DNA of 64,000 nucleotides from the NCBI GenBank assembly GCA_020634885.1, contig JACKAW010000009.1, positions 55,728 to 119,727 on the forward strand, in the 5' to 3' direction. The notes under the pieces are model-generated. The model saw nothing but the letters and a program-made list of their open reading frames with translations, searched no databases and was not told where the DNA came from. Shown here piece after piece: positions 1-7,730 of this stretch. The translations under genes and the position numbers were made by a program. How positions within the stretch are numbered: position 1 is the first letter of the stretch; every line of letters starts with the position of its first letter. The stretch is from Anaerolineales bacterium. GTDB taxonomy: Bacteria; Chloroflexota; Anaerolineae; Anaerolineales; Villigracilaceae.

Positions 1-465
1 CTCGACTACATCAAAGATGCCAACCCTGAAAACCTCCGCCATGCTTCGGAATGGGTGGTGGAACACGACCTGTGGAAAAACCGCCGCGAAGATGTGATCG
101 CGAGGCTGGTTGCCCACCGTGAGCAGGGCGCAAAAGTGTATATTGCCAGCAGCGTGATAGAACCTTTTATTGAGCCCTTTGCTGAACGAATCGGCGCACA
201 GACCATTGGCACGCCTGTAGAGATCAGAAACGGAAAAATAAAAATGACCAGCGGGCTTGTGGCAAACGAGAAAAAGATCGAGCAGGTACTCAGCCGTCTT
301 GCCGTAGACCGTGTGGATGTTGCCTACGGCGATACCATTCTCGATGTGCCCATGCTCGAACATGCCGATCACCCTGTAGCCGTGTACCCCGACGAAAAAT
401 TAAGAAAGATCGCCACAGAACGCGGTTGGGAGATCATTGGCAATACCCAATGGTACGGCAAGTAA
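1..465 (+). CDS. HAD-superfamily phosphatase, C-terminal part
   Basis: The frame is open from the first base of the window, so the N-terminus, including the DxDGT nucleophile motif, lies outside. The visible 154 residues look like the C-terminal half of a HAD-IB (phosphoserine-phosphatase-like) enzyme. They contain an EQGAKVYIASS segment (motif II type, Ser/Thr after the strand), a conserved lysine (NEKKIEQV) and a YGDTILDVPML segment that matches motif IV with its acidic Mg2+ ligands. These enzymes remove phosphate from small metabolites in the cytoplasm. The substrate cannot be read from this fragment. The gene runs in the same direction as the acetolactate decarboxylase gene 31 nt downstream. 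Confidence 0.75.
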   Translation, partial: LDYIKDANPENLRHASEWVVEHDLWKNRREDVIARLVAHREQGAKVYIASSVIEPFIEPFAERIGAQTIGTPVEIRNGKIKMTSGLVANEKKIEQVLSRLAVDRVDVAYGDTILDVPMLEHADHPVAVYPDEKLRKIATERGWEIIGNTQWYGK

Positions 466-496
466 CCACATAATTTAGAGAGAGAGAAAAAGACAA

Positions 497-1240
497 ATGG
501 AACGAACCACCATCCGCAGGTCTAGAAAGCGCCGCGCTGAAAGCAAGGTTTACTTGTGCGCACCGGTCAACTCGCTGGTTGAAGGCATTTACGAGCAGAA
601 CATCCCTTTCCATGAAATTCGAAAACATGGTGATATGGGACTGGGAACTTTTAACGACCTCGACGGCGAAATGATGATGGTGGACGGCGAGATCTACCGT
701 GTCAGTTCAGACGGCAAAGTAAACCTGATCGAAGACGATGATGTTTGCACCCCCTTCGCCTGCGTCACCTTCTTCAACCCCGCCAGCGATGAAGAGTTCG
801 AAGGCGGGATGAATTACGAAGACTTCCTGCGGTGGATGATGGACCTAATGCCTTCACCCAACATCTTTTATGGTTTCCGCATTACTGGCGAATTCGATTA
901 CGTTAAAACACGTTCAGTGCCCAAGCAGGAGAACTACCGTCCGCTGGTGGAAGTGGCAGCCGAGCAACCCACCTTTGAGTTTCACAACGTCAGCGGGAAA
1001 ATGGTCGGGTTTTATACGCCATCCTTCATGTCGGCATTGAGCGTGCCGGGTGTACACCTGCATTTTCTTACCGAAGATAAAACCAGCGGCGGACACTTGC
1101 TTGCCTGCCATCCGCGCAAGATAAAACTGGAACTGCAATACCTTTACACACTTGAGCTCTCCCTGCCCGCCAACCTCGATTACCTCACCTGGGATTTCCA
1201 ACGCGACATTGGCAAAGACCTGGATAAAGCCGAAAAATAA
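497..1240 (+). CDS. budA: Alpha-acetolactate decarboxylase
   Basis: 247 residues, normal length for the family, which decarboxylates 2-acetolactate to acetoin in the cytoplasm and so draws off excess pyruvate. The family hallmarks are visible: GTFNDLDGEM around residues 50-59 with the catalytic Glu, and the zinc site HLHF...SGGH with His187, His189 and His200. The spacing equals that of the characterised Bacillus enzyme. There is no signal peptide. The leader has a purine-rich GAGAGAGAAAAAG stretch, and the start at 497 is the first ATG. The next gene begins 2 nt after the stop, so the two are probably co-transcribed. Confidence 0.93.
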   Translation: MERTTIRRSRKRRAESKVYLCAPVNSLVEGIYEQNIPFHEIRKHGDMGLGTFNDLDGEMMMVDGEIYRVSSDGKVNLIEDDDVCTPFACVTFFNPASDEEFEGGMNYEDFLRWMMDLMPSPNIFYGFRITGEFDYVKTRSVPKQENYRPLVEVAAEQPTFEFHNVSGKMVGFYTPSFMSALSVPGVHLHFLTEDKTSGGHLLACHPRKIKLELQYLYTLELSLPANLDYLTWDFQRDIGKDLDKAEK

Positions 1241-1242
1241 AC

Positions 1243-1668
1243 ATGCACAAATACGACGAATTCACCCATAACCAACTCATGCCTCTTCTCGAACCCGGGG
1301 AAGGGATCGAACTCACAGGCTTTCTCTTCACCCAAACCGTGAGCGGAGTGATCGCCAGCCGAGGCTTAAGCCTGCTCGGCGGCGGCTACTTCTTCGCCGC
1401 CCTCACCCGCAGACGTTTGTTCCTGATCGCCACCGAAATGGGTGTCACCACGCTGAAAATGCTAAACAAAAAAACCAGCGAGATCGCGTTGACAGAGATT
1501 CGATCCATCAAGCCGAGCGGATTCTTAAACCAGAAAATGATCGCCATCGAGCTCAAAGATGGCAGCACACTCGTCTTCCGTCTGAACACACTGGCAACCC
1601 ACTATGCCGCCGGTCAAAAACACTTCATTGACCAATTGATCCAATTTCAAAAATCAGCAAACCTGTAA
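1243..1668 (+). CDS. PH-like domain protein of unknown function
   Basis: 141 residues, no signal peptide. The centre has the alternating beta-strand pattern of bacterial PH-like domains: residues ~45-75 (FFAALTRRRLFLIATE, then strands around KKTSEIALTEIRSIKPSGF) followed by IAIELKDGSTLVFRLNT. In such proteins this fold often acts as a short sensor or scaffold domain, but no function is assigned. The gene starts 2 nt after the acetolactate decarboxylase stop and is almost certainly translated from the same mRNA. The call rests on fold-like pattern only. Confidence 0.55.
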   Translation: MHKYDEFTHNQLMPLLEPGEGIELTGFLFTQTVSGVIASRGLSLLGGGYFFAALTRRRLFLIATEMGVTTLKMLNKKTSEIALTEIRSIKPSGFLNQKMIAIELKDGSTLVFRLNTLATHYAAGQKHFIDQLIQFQKSANL

Positions 1669-1712
1669 GGGCGCGGCTTTCAAGAACACCTTGTAAAAAA
1701 TGGGGTAAAAAT

Positions 1713-1735
1713 GACAGGGGCAAGCCCTGTCCCTA
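1713..1735. repeat. Dispersed palindrome GACAGGGGCAAGCCCTGTC, copy 1
   Basis: A 7-bp stem (GACAGGG/CCCTGTC) with loop GCAAG followed by CCTAC. Identical copies lie at 55038 and 59597. Here it sits between the 3' end of a plus-strand gene and the 3' end of a minus-strand gene and may help terminate transcription. Confidence 0.75.
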
Positions 1736-2695
1736 CTCTCTTGTTACCGTGCGCCAAACAATGTTCAAGGCTTCCAAACCGGTTTCGCGGTGTATCGCCT
1801 TCGCATCCTCTGTCAAATAAATATCACCCTGAAGCGGTCTATCCTGGCGGGTGTAAAGCCCGCGGTTGGGCAAGCCTGAAACCGCCGCCCAAAAATTCCA
1901 CAATGGCAGATCGTATTCGGCAGAGAGTAGCGCCATATCGCGGTTAACGCGATTATCTTTTTCGCGGTTATCGGCTTTGGTGGCAAGGATAGGCACTACC
2001 CCCTGTTCCAATAACTGATCGATCACACGCCGTAAATACTCGGTATTACGAGACTCAAAATGGGAACCGATCTGAATGATCACAAATGACGGACGATGCA
2101 CACGCAACTCACAACTCACTGGCGTTTCACCAGACTCACAGCCATACTCACCACGATGCCACTGGTCCCACAACAACGCGCCGGGTGTGGTGCCATCTTG
2201 CGCCGTGGAGCTTTCGCGGTTGAACGAGCCGCTGAAATGCGCCACGGTCTCTTGCAGTTCAGGTGAAAGGCTCGCCACCAAAGCCGCATCTGTTTCGTAC
2301 AAACCAAAAAATTCGTCAGGGCGTGCCTGGCAATCACCAAAGATGGAAAAGGCATTGGGATCGTTACCAAGGACAAGCCCGCGTTCGTAAATGGCGCGCA
2401 GATTCGTCTCCGGCTCCGGCTGGACCGGGAGACTCATCCACTCATTATCATTTGCCGTCACTGTAACCGTTGCGGACTCGATCACCGCAGTGGGCTCAAC
2501 CATCGGCGTGGATGTTGCCTGCTTTATCCGCGTCGCCTCTGCCGTGACCGTGGGCTGACTCTGCGAAGTGACGTCGTACCTCGGCGTGGGAATGACTCGG
2601 GCAGGCGTTTCCGTTTGCAACGGAGCCTCAGGCAGAGTGGTTTGAGGGGTACAAGCGATGAGGATAACCAATAAAAGAAGAAAAAGTTTTTTCAT
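1733..2695 (-). CDS. SGNH/GDSL-hydrolase-like lipoprotein
   Basis: 320 residues from the ATG that gives a clean lipoprotein signal (MKKLFLLLLVILIAC, lipobox Cys15). An upstream in-frame ATG at 2737 would put a charged extension before it and was not used. Residues 16-95 are a Thr/Pro-rich surface linker. The rest has weak SGNH-hydrolase features: a block-I-like IFGDCQAR in which Cys replaces Ser, a block-III-like FVIIQIGSHFE, and a C-terminal DIYLTEDAKAIHRETG resembling the D-x-x-H block. The substrate is unknown, and the Ser to Cys change may mean it is not a classical esterase. Probably anchored outside the membrane. Confidence 0.6.
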   Translation of the reverse strand: MKKLFLLLLVILIACTPQTTLPEAPLQTETPARVIPTPRYDVTSQSQPTVTAEATRIKQATSTPMVEPTAVIESATVTVTANDNEWMSLPVQPEPETNLRAIYERGLVLGNDPNAFSIFGDCQARPDEFFGLYETDAALVASLSPELQETVAHFSGSFNRESSTAQDGTTPGALLWDQWHRGEYGCESGETPVSCELRVHRPSFVIIQIGSHFESRNTEYLRRVIDQLLEQGVVPILATKADNREKDNRVNRDMALLSAEYDLPLWNFWAAVSGLPNRGLYTRQDRPLQGDIYLTEDAKAIHRETGLEALNIVWRTVTRE

Positions 2696-2762
2696 TTCAA
2701 AAATAATTCGGTGGCGGCAGGGGCGACCCGTCAACATCCATTAGAACCTCGTTGCTCAAAGA

Positions 2763-2810
2763 GAGGATCGCCCTATGGACGGGCAACCTTCTTAGCAAAG
2801 GGCGATCCTC
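2763..2810. repeat. Intergenic inverted repeat GAGGATCGCCCT
   Basis: A perfect 12-bp inverted repeat (2763-2774 and 2799-2810) with a 24-nt loop, and a further related GGATCGCCCCTACG at about 2841. It fills the gap between two minus-strand genes. It could work as a terminator or be a dispersed repeat; a similar GGGTCGCCCCTACG occurs near 54047. Confidence 0.6.
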
Positions 2811-2852
2811 CCTTTATGACGATGCGATTTGTAAAATCCTGACGGATCGCCC

Positions 2853-3296
2853 CTACGTGTTCCATACCTCGGCAAATTTCAAAATGCGCGGACGGATGTA
2901 GTACGCATCCGGGTCGGCTTGCGGACGTTTGGACTTGATCAACGCCATTGCCTCCAACGGATTCATTCCCTGTGCGATCAGCACACACGCGCCCATCGTC
3001 ACGCCGCGATGAGCGCCATAGGCACAATGCGCAAAGACCTTTCCGCCGCTTTGAATCGTTTCGAGCGCCGCTTTTGCACCGCGGATGAGCGGCTTGATAG
3101 GAATCGGTATCAGCGGTGTATCAAAGGTTGGGAGCCAGAGCCGCTCAATGGGAGTCGGATGCGGGTCGTGGTGGGGCATCCGCTCGAAGCGCATGTTAAG
3201 CACGAGGCGCACACCCAAATCCCGCAACGTATCGTAATCCTTTTTGTGCGGCGTGGTGCCGATGAAAAGGTCTGAAGTAATGTGTGAAAAGTTCAT
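2853..3296 (-). CDS. Dual-specificity-type protein tyrosine phosphatase
   Basis: 147 residues, the size of a minimal cytoplasmic dual-specificity phosphatase domain. The P-loop HCAYGAHRG fits HCxxGxxR with the nucleophile Cys and the phosphate-binding Arg, but the usual Ser/Thr after Arg is Gly. An upstream Asp (PTFDTPLIP) is placed to be the general acid. N-terminal ITSDLFIGTTPHKKDYDTLRDLGVRLVLNMR is the typical start of the fold. Substrates are unknown. The gene is divergent from the carboxyltransferase gene at 3341, so the 44-bp gap must hold both promoters. Confidence 0.8.
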   Translation of the reverse strand: MNFSHITSDLFIGTTPHKKDYDTLRDLGVRLVLNMRFERMPHHDPHPTPIERLWLPTFDTPLIPIPIKPLIRGAKAALETIQSGGKVFAHCAYGAHRGVTMGACVLIAQGMNPLEAMALIKSKRPQADPDAYYIRPRILKFAEVWNT

Positions 3297-3328
3297 GCGA
3301 AAAGGATAACATGGATGGCAAGAGGAAG

Positions 3329-3334
3329 TAAAAT
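3329..3334 (+). promoter_or_regulatory. -10 hexamer TAAAAT, leaderless start
   Basis: Six nucleotides separate this hexamer from the ATG at 3341, too short for a 5' leader with a ribosome-binding site. Confidence 0.45.
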
Positions 3335-3340
3335 TGGGGA

Positions 3341-4963
3341 ATGGAAACCCTTTCCTCCGCCCTTGAACCGCAATCCCCCGAATTCAAAGCTAATACAGAA
3401 CACAACAAAGCCCTTGCTCAAGAACTCAAGAAACACCTTGCTCACGTCCGCGAAGGTGGCGGCGAGAAATATCGCAAACGCCACGAAGAGCAGGGCAAGT
3501 TGTTCGTGCGCGAACGCATCGAACGCCTGCTCGACCCAGGCGCGCCTTTCCTTGAACTCTCGGCATTAGCGGCGCACAATCTCTACAATGGCGAAGCCCC
3601 GGGCGCGGGCATTGTTACCGGCATTGGGCGCATCTCGAATCGTGAAGCGCTCATCATCGCCAACGACGCCACCGTCAAAGGCGGCTCATACTTCCCGATG
3701 ACGGTCAAAAAGCATTTGCGCGCCCAGCAGATCGCCGAAGAAAATCATTTGCCCTGCCTCTACCTCGTAGACTCTGGCGGGGCAAATTTGCCTTTTCAAG
3801 ATGAAGTCTTCCCCGACGTCAATCACTTTGGGCGCATTTTCTACAACCAGGCACGCATGTCTGCCAAGCGCATTCCGCAGATCGCGGCGGTGATGGGAAG
3901 TTGCACAGCGGGTGGCGCATACGTCCCTGCGATGAGTGATGAAGCCATCATCGTCAAAGGCGCAGGGACTATTTTTCTCGGCGGCCCGCCGCTCGTCAAA
4001 GCCGCGACGGGGGAGGATGTCACAGCCGAAGAATTGGGCGGCGCGGATGTCCACACGCGCAAGAGCGGCGTGGCAGATCATTTTGCGGAAGACGATGACC
4101 ACGCGCTTGAAATTCTACGCTCGATTGTTGAAACTCTTCCGCGCGGACACGTGCATTCGCATCTTTCCGCGCTGGATGTGGCTCCACCTGAGGAGCCTTT
4201 ATACCCCGCCGACGAGTTGTACGGCGTCCTGCCGCGCACCTTCAAAGAGTCCTTCGACGTCCGCGAGATCATCGCACGCATTGTAGATGGAAGCAAATTC
4301 CGCGAGTTCAAATCGCGCTACGGCACAACCCTGGTCTGTGGCTTTGCCCGCATCCACGGCTACCCCGTCGGCATCATCGCCAACAACGGAGTCTTGTTCA
4401 GCGAGTCTGCGCTCAAAGGCACACACTTCATCGAACTGTGCGACCAACGCGGCATTCCGCTCATCTTCTTGCAGAACATCACTGGTTTCATGGTCGGCAA
4501 GGAATACGAAACCGGCGGCATCGCCAAAGATGGCGCGAAGATGGTTCACGCTGTGGCAACGACCCGCGTCCCCAAACTGACCATCGTCATCGGCGGTTCG
4601 TTTGGCGCGGGCAACTACGCCATGGCGGGGCGCGCCTATGGCTCCAACTTCTTGTGGATGTGGCCCAATGCGAGAATCAGCGTGATGGGCGGGGAACAAG
4701 CTGCGAATGTGATGCTCACCATCAAACAAGATCAACTCGTCCGCGAGGGCAAACCAACTCTCAGCGCGGAAGAGGCGGAAGAGTTCAAACGTCCGCTGTT
4801 GGAGAAATACGAACGTGAGGGTAGTCCTTATCATTCCTCGGCACGAATCTGGGATGACGGCGTCATCGACCCGGCAGATACCCGTCAAGTGTTGGGGTTG
4901 GCATTGTCGGTTGTGTTGAATGCGCCAAAAGAAGATGGCGGCTTTGGGGTGTTTAGAATGTAG
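3341..4963 (+). CDS. mccB: Acyl-CoA carboxylase carboxyltransferase subunit (methylcrotonyl-CoA type)
   Basis: 540 residues, the family's normal length. It moves the carboxyl group from carboxybiotin to an acyl-CoA. The N-terminal half has KLFVRERIERLLDPGAPFLEL and GSCTAGGAYVPAMSDEAIIV; the stretch ATGEDVTAEELGGADVH is characteristic of 3-methylcrotonyl-CoA carboxylase beta chains (leucine breakdown). The C-terminal half has the second crotonase-like core, with GSFGAGNYAMAGRAY and WPNARISVMGGEQAANVM. Its presumed partners, biotin carboxylase (7720) and biotin carrier (9322), lie downstream, separated by four unrelated genes. Substrate choice between methylcrotonyl, geranyl and related CoAs is inferred. 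Confidence 0.88.
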   Translation: METLSSALEPQSPEFKANTEHNKALAQELKKHLAHVREGGGEKYRKRHEEQGKLFVRERIERLLDPGAPFLELSALAAHNLYNGEAPGAGIVTGIGRISNREALIIANDATVKGGSYFPMTVKKHLRAQQIAEENHLPCLYLVDSGGANLPFQDEVFPDVNHFGRIFYNQARMSAKRIPQIAAVMGSCTAGGAYVPAMSDEAIIVKGAGTIFLGGPPLVKAATGEDVTAEELGGADVHTRKSGVADHFAEDDDHALEILRSIVETLPRGHVHSHLSALDVAPPEEPLYPADELYGVLPRTFKESFDVREIIARIVDGSKFREFKSRYGTTLVCGFARIHGYPVGIIANNGVLFSESALKGTHFIELCDQRGIPLIFLQNITGFMVGKEYETGGIAKDGAKMVHAVATTRVPKLTIVIGGSFGAGNYAMAGRAYGSNFLWMWPNARISVMGGEQAANVMLTIKQDQLVREGKPTLSAEEAEEFKRPLLEKYEREGSPYHSSARIWDDGVIDPADTRQVLGLALSVVLNAPKEDGGFGVFRM

Positions 4964-4966
4964 AAA

Positions 4967-5486
4967 GTAGAAAGTGGTGAGTGGAGAATTGGCATGAAGT
5001 ATGTTGAATGGCAGGCAAGTGTTCCCGATGAGATTAAAGGCGATTCGCTGTGGAGATTGGAAGTTTATCGCCTTGCCTTGTTTTCAGCCGATATTTCCTG
5101 GCAGGATGCTCTTGCATTAAACAAAACGCCCCTCACCCGCGATCTGGCAGACCAACTTTATCGTGCTGTTTGTTCTATATCAGCAAATATTGCAGAAGGC
5201 TATTCCCGTTCCACTGGCAAAGACCGTGCTCGTTTCCTTGAGTACTCCCTCGGCTCTGCAAGAGAAGCGAGAGATTGGTATTTCAAATCTCACCACACAT
5301 TGAAAGAAGATGTTATAAAGCATCGAATTGGTTTATTGACACAGATCATCAAAATGCTAAGCATCCTTACTCCCAATCAACGCCAAAAAGGCATCCGCGA
5401 AGAACAGTCCGAATATGTAACTCAATCATCAAGCTTCAATCTCGATTCAGAAACCCCACTCCCATAACCCACTCACCACTTTCTAC
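4967..5486. repeat. 18-bp perfect inverted repeats around the four-helix-bundle gene
   Basis: The sequence GTAGAAAGTGGTGAGTGG (4967-4984) recurs as its exact reverse complement at 5469-5486. The two arms lie immediately before and after a single gene, giving a 520-bp cassette between mccB and the DUF1579 gene. No transposase is present. Confidence 0.8.
4994..5467 (+). CDS. Four-helix-bundle protein (23S rRNA IVS/S23-like)
   Basis: 157 residues. The core SLWRLEVYRLALFSADISW...LADQLYRAVCSISANIAEGYSR...RFLEYSLGSAREARDWYFKS...RIGLLTQIIKML is the signature of the IVS-encoded four-helix-bundle family (first seen inside spirochaete 23S rRNA intervening sequences; relatives accompany diversity-generating retroelements as Avd). 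The family is basic and thought to bind nucleic acid, but its role outside those settings is unknown. No reverse transcriptase is nearby. GGAG 7 nt before the ATG supports the start. An 18-bp inverted repeat brackets it, suggesting a small mobile cassette inserted just after the mccB stop. Confidence 0.85.
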   Translation: MKYVEWQASVPDEIKGDSLWRLEVYRLALFSADISWQDALALNKTPLTRDLADQLYRAVCSISANIAEGYSRSTGKDRARFLEYSLGSAREARDWYFKSHHTLKEDVIKHRIGLLTQIIKMLSILTPNQRQKGIREEQSEYVTQSSSFNLDSETPLP

Positions 5487-5491
5487 TTACC

Positions 5492-5974
5492 ATGACTCAC
5501 AAAGAATCCTCTCCCCATCACTTCCTCTCCCAACTCGCCGGTCACTGGCAGGGAACCTCCAAACTCTGGCTCGAACCAGATAAACTTGCCAATCAAGCCC
5601 CCATTGCCGGAACGGTCCAAATTATTCTTGAAGGACGTTACGCCCTCTTCCTGTATCAATCGTCCATCGAAGGGGAAGCGCAGCATGGCATGTTCACCTT
5701 CGGGTACAACACCGAACTCAACCGCTACGAAGCCTCATGGGTTGACTCGTTCCACACCAACACAGCCATCATGTTCTGCACCGGCAACGAAATGGATAAC
5801 GGCTTCTTCGTCCTCGGCTCCTACCCCGACCCCACCGGCGGACCCGACTGGGGCTGGCGAACCGAAGTTATATTATTGGGTCAGGAACTGATCGTCACCG
5901 CATACAACATCATGCCTGATGGAATGGAAGCCAAAGCAATAGAAATAACATTAAAACAGATCAAGGACAGCTAA
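5492..5974 (+). CDS. DUF1579 family protein
   Basis: 160 residues, no signal peptide. The pattern FLSQLAGHWQGTSKLWLEP...LEGRYALFLYQSSIEGEAQHGMFTFGYNTELNRYEASWVDSFH is that of the DUF1579 / lipocalin-like beta-barrel family of unknown function. It lies 5 nt before a methyltransferase gene on the same strand, and the two may share an mRNA. The 5' side touches the inverted repeat of the four-helix cassette, so any original promoter or ribosome-binding site has been displaced or lies within it. Confidence 0.75.
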   Translation: MTHKESSPHHFLSQLAGHWQGTSKLWLEPDKLANQAPIAGTVQIILEGRYALFLYQSSIEGEAQHGMFTFGYNTELNRYEASWVDSFHTNTAIMFCTGNEMDNGFFVLGSYPDPTGGPDWGWRTEVILLGQELIVTAYNIMPDGMEAKAIEITLKQIKDS

Positions 5975-5979
5975 ACGCC

Positions 5980-6747
5980 ATGGCAAAAAATTATGAATAT
6001 TACGGAATGATGGTCACATATTGGGATCTATTGCGCGGTGATACATCCGGTTGGGAAGACCGTGCCATGTTTATCGAATTGATCAAAAAATATGGTCAAC
6101 CCGTTTTGGATATCGGTTGTTCAAGCGGTCGTTTGCTCCTCGATTTCCTCGCACAAGGTATTGATGTGGACGGCGTCGATATTTCACCTGAAATGATTGC
6201 GCTTTGCGAAAAAAATGCCGCCAAGAAGAACCTCTCACCCAGGCTGTACACCCAAAGCATGGATGAATTAGACCTGCCGCGAACATACAAGACCATCCTT
6301 ATCCCATCCAGTTCGATCCAGCTATTATTAAAACCAAACCAACCTCAGCAGGCATTAAAGCGCTGTTTGGCGCATCTTGAACCAGGCGGGGCGCTCATTT
6401 CGCCATTTATGACCCTCTGGGTGGAAGGCGACCCGCTTGACAGCGGCTTCACTCAAGAAGCCATCCGCCCCGAAGATGGGGTGACGATTCGCAGAACCGG
6501 ATGGGCACGTTACAACCCTGAAACAAAAATGGAAGATACCCACGACACATGGGAAGCCCTCAAAAACGGAATATTGGGTGAAAGCGAAGTTCACATACAA
6601 GCCCCTGCAACCCTGTCCTATACCCAGGTAGAAGCGCTTCAATTATTTAATGAAGCCGGTTTTTCCAAGGTTGAAATCTACAGCGAATTCACATTCAACC
6701 CGGCCAAACCTCAAGACACACTCTTCACACTGGTAGGGATCAAATGA
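5980..6747 (+). CDS. Class I SAM-dependent methyltransferase
   Basis: 255 residues, cytoplasmic. The Rossmann SAM-binding core is clear: motif I VLDIGCSSGRLLLDF (about residues 42-56) and the acidic end of strand 2, DVDGVDISPEMI, then a post-I region YTQSMDELDLPRTYKTILI. The C-terminal part has the antiparallel strands common to small-molecule methyltransferases (FSKVEIYSEF). The substrate cannot be inferred. Its stop codon overlaps the start of the epimerase gene (ATGA at 6744), which indicates translational coupling. Confidence 0.85.
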   Translation: MAKNYEYYGMMVTYWDLLRGDTSGWEDRAMFIELIKKYGQPVLDIGCSSGRLLLDFLAQGIDVDGVDISPEMIALCEKNAAKKNLSPRLYTQSMDELDLPRTYKTILIPSSSIQLLLKPNQPQQALKRCLAHLEPGGALISPFMTLWVEGDPLDSGFTQEAIRPEDGVTIRRTGWARYNPETKMEDTHDTWEALKNGILGESEVHIQAPATLSYTQVEALQLFNEAGFSKVEIYSEFTFNPAKPQDTLFTLVGIK

Positions 6748-7730
6748 AAATCCTCATACTCGGCGGAACACGATTCGTGGGACGGCACATTGTCACACTG
6801 GCGCGCGCCATGCGGCACGAACTGACCCTCTTCAACCGCAATCAAAGCACCCCAGGGCTTTTCCGTCGTATCGCCACACCGATCCATGGTGACCGCGAAA
6901 CCGACCTCGACAAGCTGCAAGGCGAATGGGATGTGGTGATCGATACCTGCGGCTACCTGCCGCGCATCGTCAAAAAATCTGCCGAGTTTTTAAAAGACAG
7001 GGTCGGGCGTTACGTCTTCATCTCCAGCATATCGGTCTATGCCGATTTCAAAAGGAACGGCATAGACGAAAGTTACCCGGTGGGCAAATTGCAAAACGAA
7101 AGCGTTGAAGAAATCACCGGCGAAACCTACGGTCCGCTTAAAGCGCTGTGTGAAAAAACCGTGCAAGATGTATACGGCGCAGAAGCCATCATCATCCGCC
7201 CGGGGCTTATTGTCGGACCGCATGACCCCACAGACCGCTTTACCTACTGGCCCGTCCGCATTGCACGCGGAGGCGATATTCTCGCCCCAGACCGCGCCGA
7301 CGCCATGACCCAGATCATCGATGCCCGCGACCTCGCATTCTTCATCAACAACATTATTCTCAAAAGCGGCACAGGCACATTCAACGTCACCGGCAACCCC
7401 ATCACGCTCAACACCATCTTTGAAACCTGTAAACGCGTCAGCAAAAGCGATGCCCGCTTCAAATGGGCGCCGGTGGAATTCCTTGAAAAACATCATGTTG
7501 AACCATGGAGCGATATGCCCGCATGGCTCCCTGAAACCGGGGAAAATGCAGGTGTTTCCAATGTAGATATCTCACGCGCATTAAATGCCGGGCTCACCTT
7601 CACCCCGCTTGCGCAAACCATCAAAGATATTTACGAATGGGAAACCGAACGCCCCGCAGGCAGTGAACTAAAAGCAGGCTTGAAGCCCGAACGTGAAAAA
7701 GAATTACTGGAGTTGTTGCGTGTTCAATAA
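6744..7730 (+). CDS. NAD-dependent epimerase/dehydratase family protein
   Basis: 328 residues of extended short-chain dehydrogenase type. The N-terminus MKILILGGTRFVGRHIV contains the GxxxxxG dinucleotide motif. It resembles the subgroup with GGTRFVG, related to chloroplast stem-loop-binding proteins and sugar-nucleotide epimerases. FISSISVYADF supplies the active-site Ser region, and ETYGPLKALCEK the YxxxK pair (Tyr, Lys). The substrate is unknown. It overlaps the methyltransferase gene upstream by 4 nt and the biotin carboxylase gene downstream by 11 nt, so three genes are translationally coupled. Confidence 0.82.
   Translation: MKILILGGTRFVGRHIVTLARAMRHELTLFNRNQSTPGLFRRIATPIHGDRETDLDKLQGEWDVVIDTCGYLPRIVKKSAEFLKDRVGRYVFISSISVYADFKRNGIDESYPVGKLQNESVEEITGETYGPLKALCEKTVQDVYGAEAIIIRPGLIVGPHDPTDRFTYWPVRIARGGDILAPDRADAMTQIIDARDLAFFINNIILKSGTGTFNVTGNPITLNTIFETCKRVSKSDARFKWAPVEFLEKHHVEPWSDMPAWLPETGENAGVSNVDISRALNAGLTFTPLAQTIKDIYEWETERPAGSELKAGLKPEREKELLELLRVQ

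Noticed and set aside
4199..4888. 229-residue open frame opposite mccB
   Set aside because: It is antisense to a conserved carboxyltransferase domain and has no recognisable motif.
4994..5467. Diversity-generating retroelement accessory (Avd)
   Set aside because: The protein family is related, but no reverse transcriptase, template repeat or variable repeat is seen nearby.
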